Origin: Propionibacteriaceae bacterium
Lineage (GTDB): Bacteria; Actinomycetota; Actinomycetes; Propionibacteriales; Propionibacteriaceae
Assembly: GCA_030537675.1 (NCBI GenBank)
Contig: JAUNVL010000017.1
Location: 1-34,514, forward strand
Direction of reading: 5' to 3'
DNA: 34,514 nucleotides
Shown piece by piece: positions 16,701-25,873 of the stretch (its first letter is position 1; the number at the start of each line of letters is the position of its first letter). The notes beneath the pieces were generated by a model, which was not told where the DNA came from, did not search any database, and saw only the letters and a list, made by a program, of their open reading frames with translations. A program made the position numbers and the translations under genes.

Positions 16701-17209
16701 GCCACATTGCCGACGTGGGCTTCGACATGTACCTGCGACTGGTGGGAGAGGCGGTCGCCAACTTCCGCGGCGAGGACACCACCCCAGAACCCACCATGCG
16801 CATCGAACTGCCCATCGAGGCCCACCTGCCGTCGGACTACATCACCTCCGAGCGGCTACGGCTGCAGATGTACAAGCAGATCGCCGAGATTCGCGACGAC
16901 GCCGACATCGACGCGGCGCGTGCCGAACTGGTGGACCGCTACGGCGAGCCACCCTCGCCCGTGGAGGACCTCCTGTCCGTGGCACACCTGCGCAACCTCT
17001 GCCGTGAACACGGCATCGAGGAAATCGTCGCCCAGGGCAAGAACGTGCGGCTCGCGCCCGTGAACCTGCCCGAGTCGCGGCAGATGCGATTGAAGCGGCT
17101 CTACCCCGGAGCTGCAGTGAAAGAGGTCACGGAACTGATCCTCGTACCGAAGCCCGACGGCGACCCCTTGGGCTGGGCCACGACCCTGGTGGAGCAGGTG
17201 TTCAGCTGA
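13727..17209 (+). CDS. mfd: Transcription-repair coupling factor
   Basis: 1160 residues, full length. The N-terminal UvrB-homology region includes [24 protein letters not shown]. The RNA polymerase-interacting CarD-like domain begins near residue 500 ([14 protein letters not shown]). The RecG-like translocase core has Walker A [16 protein letters not shown] (about 652-667), DEEQRFG (about 755) and [11 protein letters not shown], and [15 protein letters not shown] is the late helicase motif. The TRCF C-terminal domain occupies about 1015-1115. Mfd pushes stalled RNA polymerase off damaged DNA and recruits UvrA. The GTG start matches the family N-terminus. The downstream order (lipoprotein, mazG, eno, ftsB-like, DUF501, ppx) is conserved in mycobacteria, with small differences. 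Confidence 0.98.
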   Translation: [1160 protein letters not shown]

Positions 17210-17215
17210 GCGTTG

Positions 17216-17221
17216 TAGGAT
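17216..17221 (+). promoter_or_regulatory. Candidate -10 upstream of the SurA-like lipoprotein gene
   Basis: TAGGAT lies 33 nt before the ATG at 17255, with a purine-rich ribosome-binding site AAGAAGGA at 17241-17248. It would drive the lipoprotein-mazG pair. Confidence 0.4.
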
Positions 17222-17254
17222 CAGCCTCGCGTCGAAGTGGAAGAAGGATTTCGC

Positions 17255-17745
17255 ATGAAGCTCGCCCGTCTCGTCCCCCTGGTTCTGGTTGCCCTCGTGG
17301 GTTGCAGCCCCAGCCCGACGACCGCAGCGCAGGTGGGGGATGTCTCCATCTCCCAACAGCGTGTGATGAACCTGATGGAGACCTGCCCGAATGTCCAGGG
17401 GAACGAGGTCACCGACGCGGTGGCACTCACGTTCCTCGTGCGCACCGAACTGATCCGGGGAGTGGGTGCCAAGAACGGCATCGAGCTGACCGACCAGCAG
17501 ATGCGCGACTTCGTGAAGCAGGAGGAGGGTGCCAGCGAGTTCCTCGCCGCGCAACCCGAGTGCATCGACATCCTGCTGCCACAGGCGGCATCGCTCCTGT
17601 TGAGCGAAAAGGTGCCGGCTGAAGAGGCCGGGGCACAGCTCAACGCCATCAAGGTGGTCGTGAACCCCCGACACTTCGGATGGGACGCGGACCAGGCCGT
17701 CGTCGTCGAGGAATCCGGTTCCGTCTCTGTTCCCGACACCCTGGG

Positions 17746-17749
<4 letters not shown>
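17255..17749 (+). CDS. Small lipoprotein with SurA N-terminal-like domain
   Basis: 164 residues. A signal peptide of about 17 residues ends in the lipobox LVGC, so the mature protein is probably lipid-anchored outside the membrane. After a short Ser/Pro/Thr linker, the sequence AAQVGDVSISQQRVMNLMETC and the following helices resemble the N-terminal chaperone domain of SurA/PrsA-like proteins. No PpiC isomerase domain follows, so it is a short chaperone-domain-only form. I chose the ATG at 17255 because it directly precedes the signal peptide and has AAGAAGGA 6 nt upstream. The stop overlaps the mazG start (GTGA). A lipoprotein next to mazG and eno is also found in mycobacteria, but its role there is unclear. 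Confidence 0.85.
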
Positions 17750-19805
<2,056 letters not shown>

Positions 19806-19823
19806 GTCTGACGCTTCACCCGT

Positions 19824-19829
19824 CACACT
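19824..19829 (+). promoter_or_regulatory. Candidate -10 of the FtsB-like gene (leaderless)
   Basis: CACACT ends 6 nt before the ATG at 19836. A TGACG-N7-CGTCA inverted repeat (19809-19825) overlaps it. The hexamer departs from TAnnnT at the first base. Confidence 0.3.
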
Positions 19830-19835
19830 GGGTGA

Positions 19836-20480
19836 ATGGGTAGGCAAGGCAACAAGCAGAAGAGCACCGGTCCGGGTCGCGGTTCACCGCGTACCCGGAC
19901 CGCTGCGCGTCCGGGTGAGCGCACGGCACGGGACAAGGTGAACGCACGCACCGTCCCCGTGGAGATCGACGACGTCCCGCCACCGAGCGGGCCCCCGCCG
20001 TCGAGCACCAGGGGCGGGCGAGCCCTGGGCATCACCTGGCGCCTGTTGGTGCTGGGCGTGGTGATGGCCGCCGTCGCCATCACGTTGGCCCAGAGCCTGC
20101 GCGTCTATTTTGCGCAACGCCAGGAGATCGCCCAGTACCGTGTGCAGATTCTCCAGACGCGTGACGATATCGCGGAACTGGAGGACCAGCTGGAACGCTG
20201 GAATGATGCCGACTTCGTCCGCGCCGAGGCTCGCTCCAGGCTCGGCTGGGTCATGCCCGGCGAAGTGGGCTACAGGGTGATCGGCAGCGACGGGGAAGCC
20301 CTCGGCGGCGACTCTGCTGCGCTCTCCGCCCCGGAGGAGGCAGCCACGGGGGACTGGTGGCAGCGTGTCTGGGGTTCGGTCGTCGTGGCCGACCAACTGG
20401 CGCCACAGCCCCCACCTGGCGCATCCCCGACACCGGATCGTGTTCAGGAGCCCTCACCGACGCCCAGCGAAACACCGTAG
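19836..20480 (+). CDS. FtsB/DivIC-like septum formation initiator protein
   Basis: 214 residues. A basic, Pro-rich cytoplasmic N-terminus (1-67) is followed by one transmembrane helix (about 68-90), an extracytoplasmic coiled coil (about 92-128, AQRQEIAQYRVQILQTRDD) and the short conserved region FVRAEARSRLGWVMPGEVGYRVI that typifies FtsB/DivIC. The Pro/Ser-rich tail is low-complexity. Such proteins bridge FtsL and FtsQ in the divisome and help switch on septal wall synthesis. Placement between eno and the DUF501 and ppx genes is the usual actinobacterial order and supports the call. Confidence 0.9.
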   Translation: MGRQGNKQKSTGPGRGSPRTRTAARPGERTARDKVNARTVPVEIDDVPPPSGPPPSSTRGGRALGITWRLLVLGVVMAAVAITLAQSLRVYFAQRQEIAQYRVQILQTRDDIAELEDQLERWNDADFVRAEARSRLGWVMPGEVGYRVIGSDGEALGGDSAALSAPEEAATGDWWQRVWGSVVVADQLAPQPPPGASPTPDRVQEPSPTPSETP

Positions 20481-20497
20481 AAGCAGGAACGTGAACA

Positions 20498-21013
20498 ATG
20501 CTCACCGAACCAACCCCTGAAGATCTCGCCGACGTCGAAGCGCAGTTGGGGCGTGCGCCGCGAGGCGTGACCGCCGTGGCCTGGCGCTGCCCCTGTGGCA
20601 AGCCGGGCGTGGTGAAAACCATGCCCCGGCTCGAGAACGGCACCCCGTTTCCGACCACGTACTACCTGACGTGCCAGCGCGCCATCGCCGGATGCTCCAC
20701 CCTGGAGGCCAACGGTGTCATGGCGGAGATGACCGCGCGGCTGGGCCAGGACGAGGAGCTCGCCGCCGCCTACCGCCGGGCACACGAGGCCTACCTGTCC
20801 GATCGTGCCGAACTGGGGCACGTGGAGGAGATCGAGGGCATCTCCGCGGGAGGCATGCCCACCCGCGTGAAGTGCATCCACGTCCTCGTCGGACACGCCC
20901 TGGCCGCCGGACCCGGGGTGAATCCGTTGGGGGACGAGGCGCTGGAGGCCATCGGTGAGTTCTGGCTGAAGCCATGCCAGCTCGAGTACCCGACGCCCGC
21001 GGACAAGCCGTGA
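20498..21013 (+). CDS. DUF501 domain-containing protein
   Basis: 171 residues covering the DUF501 family. Conserved-looking parts are the Cys-containing RCPCGKPGVVKTMPRLENG, FPTTYYLTCQRAI, and GGMPTRVKCIHVLVGHALA. The Cys and His residues (RCPCG, TCQ, KCIH) could bind a metal, but this is not established to my knowledge. No biochemical function is known to me. It lies 17 bp after the FtsB-like gene, with an AGAAGCAGGA ribosome-binding region, and its stop overlaps the ppx start by 4 bases. Confidence 0.9.
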   Translation: MLTEPTPEDLADVEAQLGRAPRGVTAVAWRCPCGKPGVVKTMPRLENGTPFPTTYYLTCQRAIAGCSTLEANGVMAEMTARLGQDEELAAAYRRAHEAYLSDRAELGHVEEIEGISAGGMPTRVKCIHVLVGHALAAGPGVNPLGDEALEAIGEFWLKPCQLEYPTPADKP

Positions 21014-21921
21014 GGACCGTCGCCGCCGTGGACTGCGGCACCAACTCCATCCGGTTGCTGATCCTGCGGAAACAGGACGACGGCACCGTGACGGAGTTGT
21101 GCCGTGAGGTGAGACTCGCTCGTCTCGGGCAGGGCGTCGATGCCACCGGTGAATTCCATCCCGAAGCGCTGCAGCGCGCATTCGTCGTCTGTGACGAGTA
21201 CGCGAGGACCATCGAGGCCAGCGGCGTGGACAGGCTGCGATTCGTCGCGACGTCCGCCGCACGGGACGTCTCCAACCGTCAGCTGTTCTTCGACGGTGTG
21301 CGCAGCCGGCTGGGGGTGGGCGTTGATGTCATCAGCGGGGACGAGGAGGCGCGCCTCTCCGCGAGCGGTGTGCGCAGCGGGATCGTCGCGCCCGAGCCCA
21401 CTCTGATCATTGACATCGGTGGTGGCTCCACCGAACTCGTCCTGGTGGACGACGACGATGTCCAGCACGCGACCAGCCTTGACGTGGGGGCGGTGCGGAT
21501 CCGCGAGCGTTTCCTGCACACCGACCCTCCCACCGCCCAGGAACAGGAAGACGCCCGGACGTTCATCGGTGCCCTGCTGGACGGTGCAGGCATCGACTTC
21601 ACCTCGATCCGCACCGCCGTGGGCGTGGCCGGCACGGTGACGTCGGTGGCCGCAGCGGCGTTGGGCCTGCAGTCCTACTCGCGCGAGGCAGTGCATGGCA
21701 CGGTGCTCCACCGCCACGACGTCACCGGCGCAACCACCCACTGGCTGGAAACGCCCGTCGCCGTGATCGAGACGGAGCCGTGCATGCATCCGCTGCGGGC
21801 CGGAGTGATCGGTGGCGGCTCCATGATCCTCGACGAACTCTCCGCTCGCATCCCCGGCGGCGCCATACTGGTGAGCGAGACCGACATTCTCGACGGCATC
21901 GCCCACGAGTTGCTCGCCTGA
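21010..21921 (+). CDS. ppx: Exopolyphosphatase / guanosine pentaphosphate phosphatase family protein
   Basis: 303 residues with the ASKHA ATPase-like fold of the Ppx/GppA family: AAVDCGTNSIRLLI at the N-terminus (phosphate-1 loop), LRFVATSAARDVSNR, ISGDEEARLS, and the phosphate-2 loop IDIGGGSTELVLV. It is the short, two-domain form without the C-terminal HD domain of E. coli Ppx. The activity may be on polyphosphate, pppGpp or both; sequence does not decide. The GTG start at 21010 overlaps the DUF501 stop (GTGA), matching the family N-terminus. Confidence 0.94.
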   Translation: MRTVAAVDCGTNSIRLLILRKQDDGTVTELCREVRLARLGQGVDATGEFHPEALQRAFVVCDEYARTIEASGVDRLRFVATSAARDVSNRQLFFDGVRSRLGVGVDVISGDEEARLSASGVRSGIVAPEPTLIIDIGGGSTELVLVDDDDVQHATSLDVGAVRIRERFLHTDPPTAQEQEDARTFIGALLDGAGIDFTSIRTAVGVAGTVTSVAAAALGLQSYSREAVHGTVLHRHDVTGATTHWLETPVAVIETEPCMHPLRAGVIGGGSMILDELSARIPGGAILVSETDILDGIAHELLA

Positions 21922-21951
21922 GATCCGGCGAGCGGAAACTCAGCGGAACTG

Positions 21952-21970
21952 CACCATGGTGTTGAACACC
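21952..21970. repeat. Overlapping palindromes downstream of ppx
   Basis: CACCATGGTG (21952-21961) is a perfect palindrome, and GGTGTT-G-AACACC (21958-21970) is a perfect 6+1+6 inverted repeat that overlaps it. They may be an operator, or alternative hairpins at the end of the ppx transcript. No U-run follows. Confidence 0.3.
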
Positions 21971-22075
21971 CGATTCGTCGACTCATGGGGGGAGTCCTTC
22001 GTTGGAAACGGTCCCCACCGGCTCAGGGAGATCAACACCGGCCAGCCCCGACACCCACCACATGAACAGTGCGCC

Positions 22076-22081
22076 TAGACT
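22076..22081 (+). promoter_or_regulatory. Candidate -10 of the tRNA gene
   Basis: TAGACT ends 14 nt before the mature 5' end of the tRNA, a normal distance for a short 5' leader. A matching -35 was not evident. Confidence 0.45.
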
Positions 22082-22095
22082 GCTTCGCGGAGCAG

Positions 22096-22173
22096 GCCCT
22101 CGTAGCCCAATTGGCAGAGGCAGGCGGCTTAAACCCGCCACAGGTGCGGGTTCGATTCCCGTCGGGGGCACCA
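22096..22173 (+). tRNA. tRNA-Leu (anticodon UAA), short variable region, CCA encoded
   Basis: A full cloverleaf can be drawn. The acceptor GCCCTCG pairs with CGGGGGC (one U-G pair), followed by A73 and an encoded CCA. The D stem is 3 bp (GCC/GGC) with a Leu-like AATTGGCAGA loop. The anticodon stem GGCGG/CCGCC (22123-22127, 22135-22139) encloses CTTAAAC, giving anticodon TAA at 22130-22132. The T arm is GCGGG-TTCGATT-CCCGT. Only six bases (ACAGGT) separate the anticodon and T stems, whereas tRNA-Leu normally has a long variable arm. Anticodon, A73 and D loop argue for leucine; the variable region is atypical. It would read UUA, a codon I did not see used in the genes of this window. Confidence 0.88.
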
Positions 22174-22220
22174 GGAACTTCGGCGCGCGACGTGCACGGC
22201 CCATCCCCGCCACAGCCCGG

Positions 22221-22226
22221 TACAAT
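22221..22226 (+). promoter_or_regulatory. Candidate -10 of the BI-1 family gene
   Basis: TACAAT lies 32 nt before the ATG at 22259. The leader has only a weak ribosome-binding candidate (AGAAAG). Confidence 0.45.
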
Positions 22227-22258
22227 GGTGCCCAGTATCCCCATTAGAAAGTTGCACC

Positions 22259-23095
22259 ATGGCGAACCCCATTTTCAGGAACAGTGAGACGTTCAACGGT
22301 CGCACGAGCCCGACACCCGGCCAGTACCAGCAGACCCAGGGCCAGTGGGCTCAGCAGCAGCCCGGATTCCAGGGCCAGCCCCCGCAGGGCTACCAGCAGC
22401 AGAGCTATCAGCAGGCACCCGCCGGTGGCGTGATGACGTTGGACGACGTGATCGCCAAGACGGCTGCCACGCTTCTCGTGGTGTTCATCTCCGCTGCGCT
22501 CACCTTCATGTTCATGCCGCCCACCCTGATGGGGCCGGCCCTCATCGTTTCTGCGCTGGTAGGCCTCGTAACGGTCTTCATGGTGGCGCGCCGCCGCGTC
22601 ATTCCCGTGGGAGGCGTGCTGTTCTACGCCGCCGTCGAGGGAGTGTTCGTCGGTGCCTTCTCGAAGATGTTCGAGATGATGTACTCCGACATCGTGTTCA
22701 CCGCCGTGCTGGCGACGTTCGTTGCCGCTGGCGCGACGCTCGCCGCGTACAAGTTCTTCAACATTCGCGTGACGCAGAAGTTCCGCAAGATGGTCTTCAT
22801 CGGAACCGCCGCCATGGCCGGTGTGTTCCTCGTCAACTTCGTGCTGGCACTCGCGGGCATCGACACCGGCATTCGTGACATCGGCAGCAAGGCAGGCATG
22901 GTGTCCATTCTCATCTCCGTGCTCGCGGTGGGCCTGGCAGTGTTCAACCTGATCATCGACTTCGACTACGTCGAGCGCGGCATCGCCTCCAAGGCCCCGG
23001 CCAGCGAATCGTGGCGCGCAGCGTTCGGCATCACGGTCACCATGGTGTGGCTCTACGTGGAGATCCTGCGCATCCTGTCCTACTTCAGAAACTGA
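22259..23095 (+). CDS. Bax inhibitor-1/YccA family membrane protein
   Basis: 278 residues. The first 55 or so are Gln/Pro/Tyr-rich and probably cytoplasmic. About seven hydrophobic helices follow (from about 70 to 275), separated by short basic loops such as ARRRVIP and RVTQKFRKM. The pattern, the conserved stretch VEGVFVGAFSKMFE and the acidic IIDFDYVERGI before the last helix fit the actinobacterial BI-1/YccA-like family, whose best-studied bacterial member is a pH-sensitive calcium leak channel. Function here is inferred only at that level. It is convergent with a Nudix gene, the two overlapping by 16 bp at their 3' ends. Confidence 0.88.
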   Translation: MANPIFRNSETFNGRTSPTPGQYQQTQGQWAQQQPGFQGQPPQGYQQQSYQQAPAGGVMTLDDVIAKTAATLLVVFISAALTFMFMPPTLMGPALIVSALVGLVTVFMVARRRVIPVGGVLFYAAVEGVFVGAFSKMFEMMYSDIVFTAVLATFVAAGATLAAYKFFNIRVTQKFRKMVFIGTAAMAGVFLVNFVLALAGIDTGIRDIGSKAGMVSILISVLAVGLAVFNLIIDFDYVERGIASKAPASESWRAAFGITVTMVWLYVEILRILSYFRN

Positions 23096-23778
23096 TGGGG
23101 GGTCAGCGAGCGGAGGTGTCGCGCCAGCAGCGTCCGTGAGCTGATCGTCCAATGCAAGGTGCGCCACGCGCGCAGATGCACCCAGTCGGCCCGTTCCGTC
23201 GATCCACCGAGGTCGTGGACAACGGGGTCGCTGGGTGTTTCGCATGTTGCGCCGTAGACGATGCGCAGGGCGTGGAAGTTCTCCAGCACTCCGGTGGTGG
23301 AGCGGCCGATCCAGTGATCGGACTCCAGCGCAAGCACCTTGGCGATGCGAATGTTCTGCCCTGCCTCCTCGAACACCTCGCGCAGCACGGCATTCGACGG
23401 CGACTCGCCCTCTTCGATGCCACCACCCGGCAGCGCCCACGTGCCCGGCGCGCCAGTGAGGGAGGAGTTGACGGTGCCCAGCAGACCCCTCTGCGAGACC
23501 ACGACGGCGTATGCGCCGACGCGTTGGTGTTCCACGGGTGGCTGGGAGGCGTCGGGTTCCTCATGGACCACGTGCCGACGGCGGGGGCGACGATCCCCGG
23601 AGTTCACCTCGCGCACCAGATAGGTGAAGACGATCTCCTCTGCCACCAGCGTTGCCGAGAGTGGCCGGATCGGCACGAACCCGTGGGTGAACAGTGCCTC
23701 GGCGGGATGCTCCCCATGCGCAATGGTCACGTCGACGCTCTGGGAGCCCACTGGTGAGAGGACTCCGACGACACGCAT
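23080..23778 (-). CDS. Nudix hydrolase with an N-terminal extension
   Basis: 232 residues. The Nudix box is at about 119-141 (GGIEEGESPSNAV then LREVFEEAGQ), matching G-x5-E-x7-REUxEExGU. About 85 residues precede the Nudix fold; I do not recognise them. Nudix enzymes hydrolyse nucleoside diphosphates linked to another moiety; the substrate cannot be told from the box. The ATG at 23778 is preceded by TAGACT with a 6-nt gap, a leaderless arrangement. It is convergent with the BI-1 gene (16-bp overlap). Confidence 0.88.
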   Translation of the reverse strand: MRVVGVLSPVGSQSVDVTIAHGEHPAEALFTHGFVPIRPLSATLVAEEIVFTYLVREVNSGDRRPRRRHVVHEEPDASQPPVEHQRVGAYAVVVSQRGLLGTVNSSLTGAPGTWALPGGGIEEGESPSNAVLREVFEEAGQNIRIAKVLALESDHWIGRSTTGVLENFHALRIVYGATCETPSDPVVHDLGGSTERADWVHLRAWRTLHWTISSRTLLARHLRSLTPHQFLK

Positions 23779-23784
23779 TGCATC

Positions 23785-23790
23785 AGTCTA
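23785..23790 (-). promoter_or_regulatory. Candidate -10 of the first Nudix gene (leaderless)
   Basis: TAGACT on the minus strand, then GATGCA, then the ATG at 23778. Confidence 0.45.
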
Positions 23791-23839
23791 TCGACTGTGT
23801 GCAGTGGCCCAGCTGGTCCTCCTGGCCACCCTGCTCGGC

Positions 23840-23845
23840 TACGAT
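23840..23845 (+). promoter_or_regulatory. Candidate -10 of the zinc metallopeptidase gene
   Basis: TACGAT lies 30 nt before the ATG at 23876. A G-rich stretch around 23865-23870 may act as ribosome-binding site. Confidence 0.35.
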
Positions 23846-23875
23846 GAGCGGGCCGAATGAGAGCAGGGGGTCCAG

Positions 23876-24766
23876 ATGGAGTACAGGGATGATGCCCGGA
23901 TCGACACCACGGAGGTGCGCCGAGGAGGCGGATCAGGGCGCCGCGGAGGTGGTCGCGTGGCCATCGGCGGTGGTGTCGGAGGCATGGTGGTGCTCGTGCT
24001 GGTGCTGCTCTTCGGCAACAATCTGGGCATCAACGTCGACGATGTCCTGGGCTCGGGAGACACGGGCTCGGACACGCAGAACACCCAGAGCGACATCTCG
24101 TGCAAGGGGCTGACGGGCAAGGACCTCGAAGCCAACCCCGAATGCCGGTGGGATGCCTACTCATCCGCGATCCAGGGATACTGGTCGGGCGTCGTTGACG
24201 GCTACGAGCCTGCTCCCATGCAGATCTTCAGCGGCCAGGTGCCCACGGCGTGCGGCACTGGTTCCTCCGAGATGGGGCCGTTCTACTGCCCCGGAGACTC
24301 GACGGTCTACCTCGACACCCAGTTCACGGAGAAGCTGCTCACCCAGTTGGGGGCGCAGGGTGGGGACGCTGCCGAGGCCTACGTGGTGGCACATGAGTTC
24401 GGTCATCACATCTCCAACCTGACCGGGCAGATGGAGAAGTCGCGCGCCGGGGGCAACGACACCGGTCCGAAGTCCAACCAGGTGCGGTTGGAGTTGCAGG
24501 CCGACTGCTACGCGGGCGTGTTCTTCGCCAACACCGTACGTGACGAGAACTCACCCATCGAGAAGGTCACGAAGGAGGACCTGGCGCGGGTCGCCGATGC
24601 CGCGAGCGCCGTCGGGGACGACCACATCCAGAAACAGGGCAACGGCCGCGTGGTGCCCGAGAGCTGGACCCACGGCTCTTCCGAGATGCGCCAGCGGTGG
24701 GTTGCCAACGGCTTCGACAGCGGCGACCCCAACGTCTGCGACACGTTCTCCACAGAAGACCTCTGA
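23876..24766 (+). CDS. Neutral zinc metallopeptidase, YpfJ family
   Basis: 296 residues. A Gly/Arg-rich N-terminus leads into one transmembrane helix (about 28-47), a short linker, then the catalytic domain with HEFGHH (173-178, HExxH zinc site) and the downstream LQADCYAGVFFANT carrying the likely third ligand region. The sequence VPTACGTGSSEMGPFYCPGD and C-terminal QRWVANGFDSGDPNVCDTF are typical of this predicted metallopeptidase family. The catalytic domain should be outside the membrane, and the several Cys residues could form disulfides. Physiological substrates are not known to me. Confidence 0.93.
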   Translation: MEYRDDARIDTTEVRRGGGSGRRGGGRVAIGGGVGGMVVLVLVLLFGNNLGINVDDVLGSGDTGSDTQNTQSDISCKGLTGKDLEANPECRWDAYSSAIQGYWSGVVDGYEPAPMQIFSGQVPTACGTGSSEMGPFYCPGDSTVYLDTQFTEKLLTQLGAQGGDAAEAYVVAHEFGHHISNLTGQMEKSRAGGNDTGPKSNQVRLELQADCYAGVFFANTVRDENSPIEKVTKEDLARVADAASAVGDDHIQKQGNGRVVPESWTHGSSEMRQRWVANGFDSGDPNVCDTFSTEDL

Positions 24767-24767
24767 G

Positions 24768-24780
24768 CCACGGGGCGTGG
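24768..24780. terminator. Weak hairpin between two convergent genes
   Basis: CCACG-GGG-CGTGG, a 5-bp GC stem with a 3-nt loop, lies in the 22-bp gap between the metallopeptidase and lipoprotein stop codons. It has no U-run on either strand. Confidence 0.25.
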
Positions 24781-24788
24781 GCGCGTGC

Positions 24789-25820
24789 TCAGCGGAGTTG
24801 GTTGGTGAGGTCCGTTCCACGCAGGTCGGAGTGGAAGGTCTCGCCGTCGCACTGGTAGGTCACGACGGGCTGGACGCGTTCGAAGCTGTTGTCGATCTGC
24901 ACGTTGCACCCCGCGCTGCTGCTGTGCGCAGCAATGGTCTCGGCGATGGCTGACGGGTCGATCAGACGCGGGTCAAAGCTCTCCATCGACGACGTCCCGG
25001 ATCGCTGCGACGAGAACATCGGGCGGTGGGCCATGCGTGAGCGACGCTCGATCACACCCTCTCCCACCGGGAGTTCAGCGTAGTAGCCGTTGCCGTCGAA
25101 CCCGATCTTGTAGACCTGCCGGGACCCGCCGGCCACCTCCGTCAGGCCGTCCCGGATGTCGGCCACGCTGCTACGGCCGAGGTCGCGGAAGACGGTGCCG
25201 TCCTTGCGGAAGAAGATGGTGTTGCTCTCCGGTGTCGTGGTGACACTCATGTACACGCGCCCCGGACGGTACTCGACCACCTGCAGCACCTGCCCGTTCG
25301 AGGAGGTGCCCAGCAGCGCGGCGACGTCGAAGATGCGGCGCACGTTCCCGAGCTCGAAGTCTGTGGGCCAGAAGCTTGTCTGTCGCAGGTATTCGACGTC
25401 GGTTTCAGCCAGTTCAATGATCCCGTCGCGCCAGCGGTAGCTGCGGACCTCCTTCCCGATGGAGAGGACCGTGAGGGTCACGTCGTTCTCGGAGATGTCC
25501 AGCTTGAGGGCCGGCCGCAGCCCGGAGATCTCGTGCAATTCACGCACCACGAGCGCGGCGCCGCCGTCGAGGATCGATTCAGAGACGGCAAACTCCGCGG
25601 GCAGCGAAGGCGTGGGCTCAGGGGTGGTGGAGGCCTGGGCACTGCGACTCGGCGTCGCTGCCGGGCTGGAAGACGGGGGCGGCGGTGAGGATGCCGACCC
25701 GGTGGGTGTGGTGATGGGCGACGTCGAGGTGGGCGCGGTGGGGGTGGAACCATCCGCCGGAACACAGCTCACGAGCAGCATCACCGCGAGGAGGGCGGGG
25801 CTCCACCGGGTGGGGTTCAC
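24789..25820 (-). CDS. Predicted lipoprotein, unknown function
   Basis: 343 residues. The signal peptide (about 1-18) ends in the lipobox LLVSC, so it is probably lipid-anchored. Residues about 23-75 are a Pro/Ser/Thr linker of the kind that spans the cell wall. The remaining 265 residues form a globular domain of mixed strands with two Cys near the C-terminus (AGCNVQI, TYQCDGE), possibly a disulfide. I do not recognise the family. The start is GTG at 25820, immediately before the signal peptide; TAGCCT ends 6 nt upstream, so the transcript is probably leaderless. It is convergent with the metallopeptidase gene. Confidence 0.82.
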   Translation of the reverse strand: MNPTRWSPALLAVMLLVSCVPADGSTPTAPTSTSPITTPTGSASSPPPPSSSPAATPSRSAQASTTPEPTPSLPAEFAVSESILDGGAALVVRELHEISGLRPALKLDISENDVTLTVLSIGKEVRSYRWRDGIIELAETDVEYLRQTSFWPTDFELGNVRRIFDVAALLGTSSNGQVLQVVEYRPGRVYMSVTTTPESNTIFFRKDGTVFRDLGRSSVADIRDGLTEVAGGSRQVYKIGFDGNGYYAELPVGEGVIERRSRMAHRPMFSSQRSGTSSMESFDPRLIDPSAIAETIAAHSSSAGCNVQIDNSFERVQPVVTYQCDGETFHSDLRGTDLTNQLR

Positions 25821-25826
25821 CCTGCA

Positions 25827-25832
25827 AGGCTA
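25827..25832 (-). promoter_or_regulatory. Candidate -10 of the lipoprotein gene (leaderless)
   Basis: TAGCCT on the minus strand, then TGCAGG, then the GTG at 25820. Confidence 0.45.
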
Positions 25833-25873
25833 CTTGGCGGTGCACGTCTGCGCCCATTGTGTGCCCTGAGTGC

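Noticed and set aside
19809-19825. TGACG-N7-CGTCA upstream of the FtsB-like gene as a second MerR operator
   Set aside because: Half-sites resemble those at 10445-10461, but the spacing is 7 rather than 3 and no 19-bp-spaced -35 was seen, so the same regulator is unlikely to bind.
21983-22247. Short frames on both strands running through the tRNA
   Set aside because: They are translations of the tRNA gene itself (the familiar GSIPVGGTRN / PTGIEPAP type of false protein).
24768-24780. Strong bidirectional terminator between the metallopeptidase and lipoprotein genes
   Set aside because: Only a 5-bp stem without a U-run on either side; kept as a weak feature, not claimed as a functional terminator.
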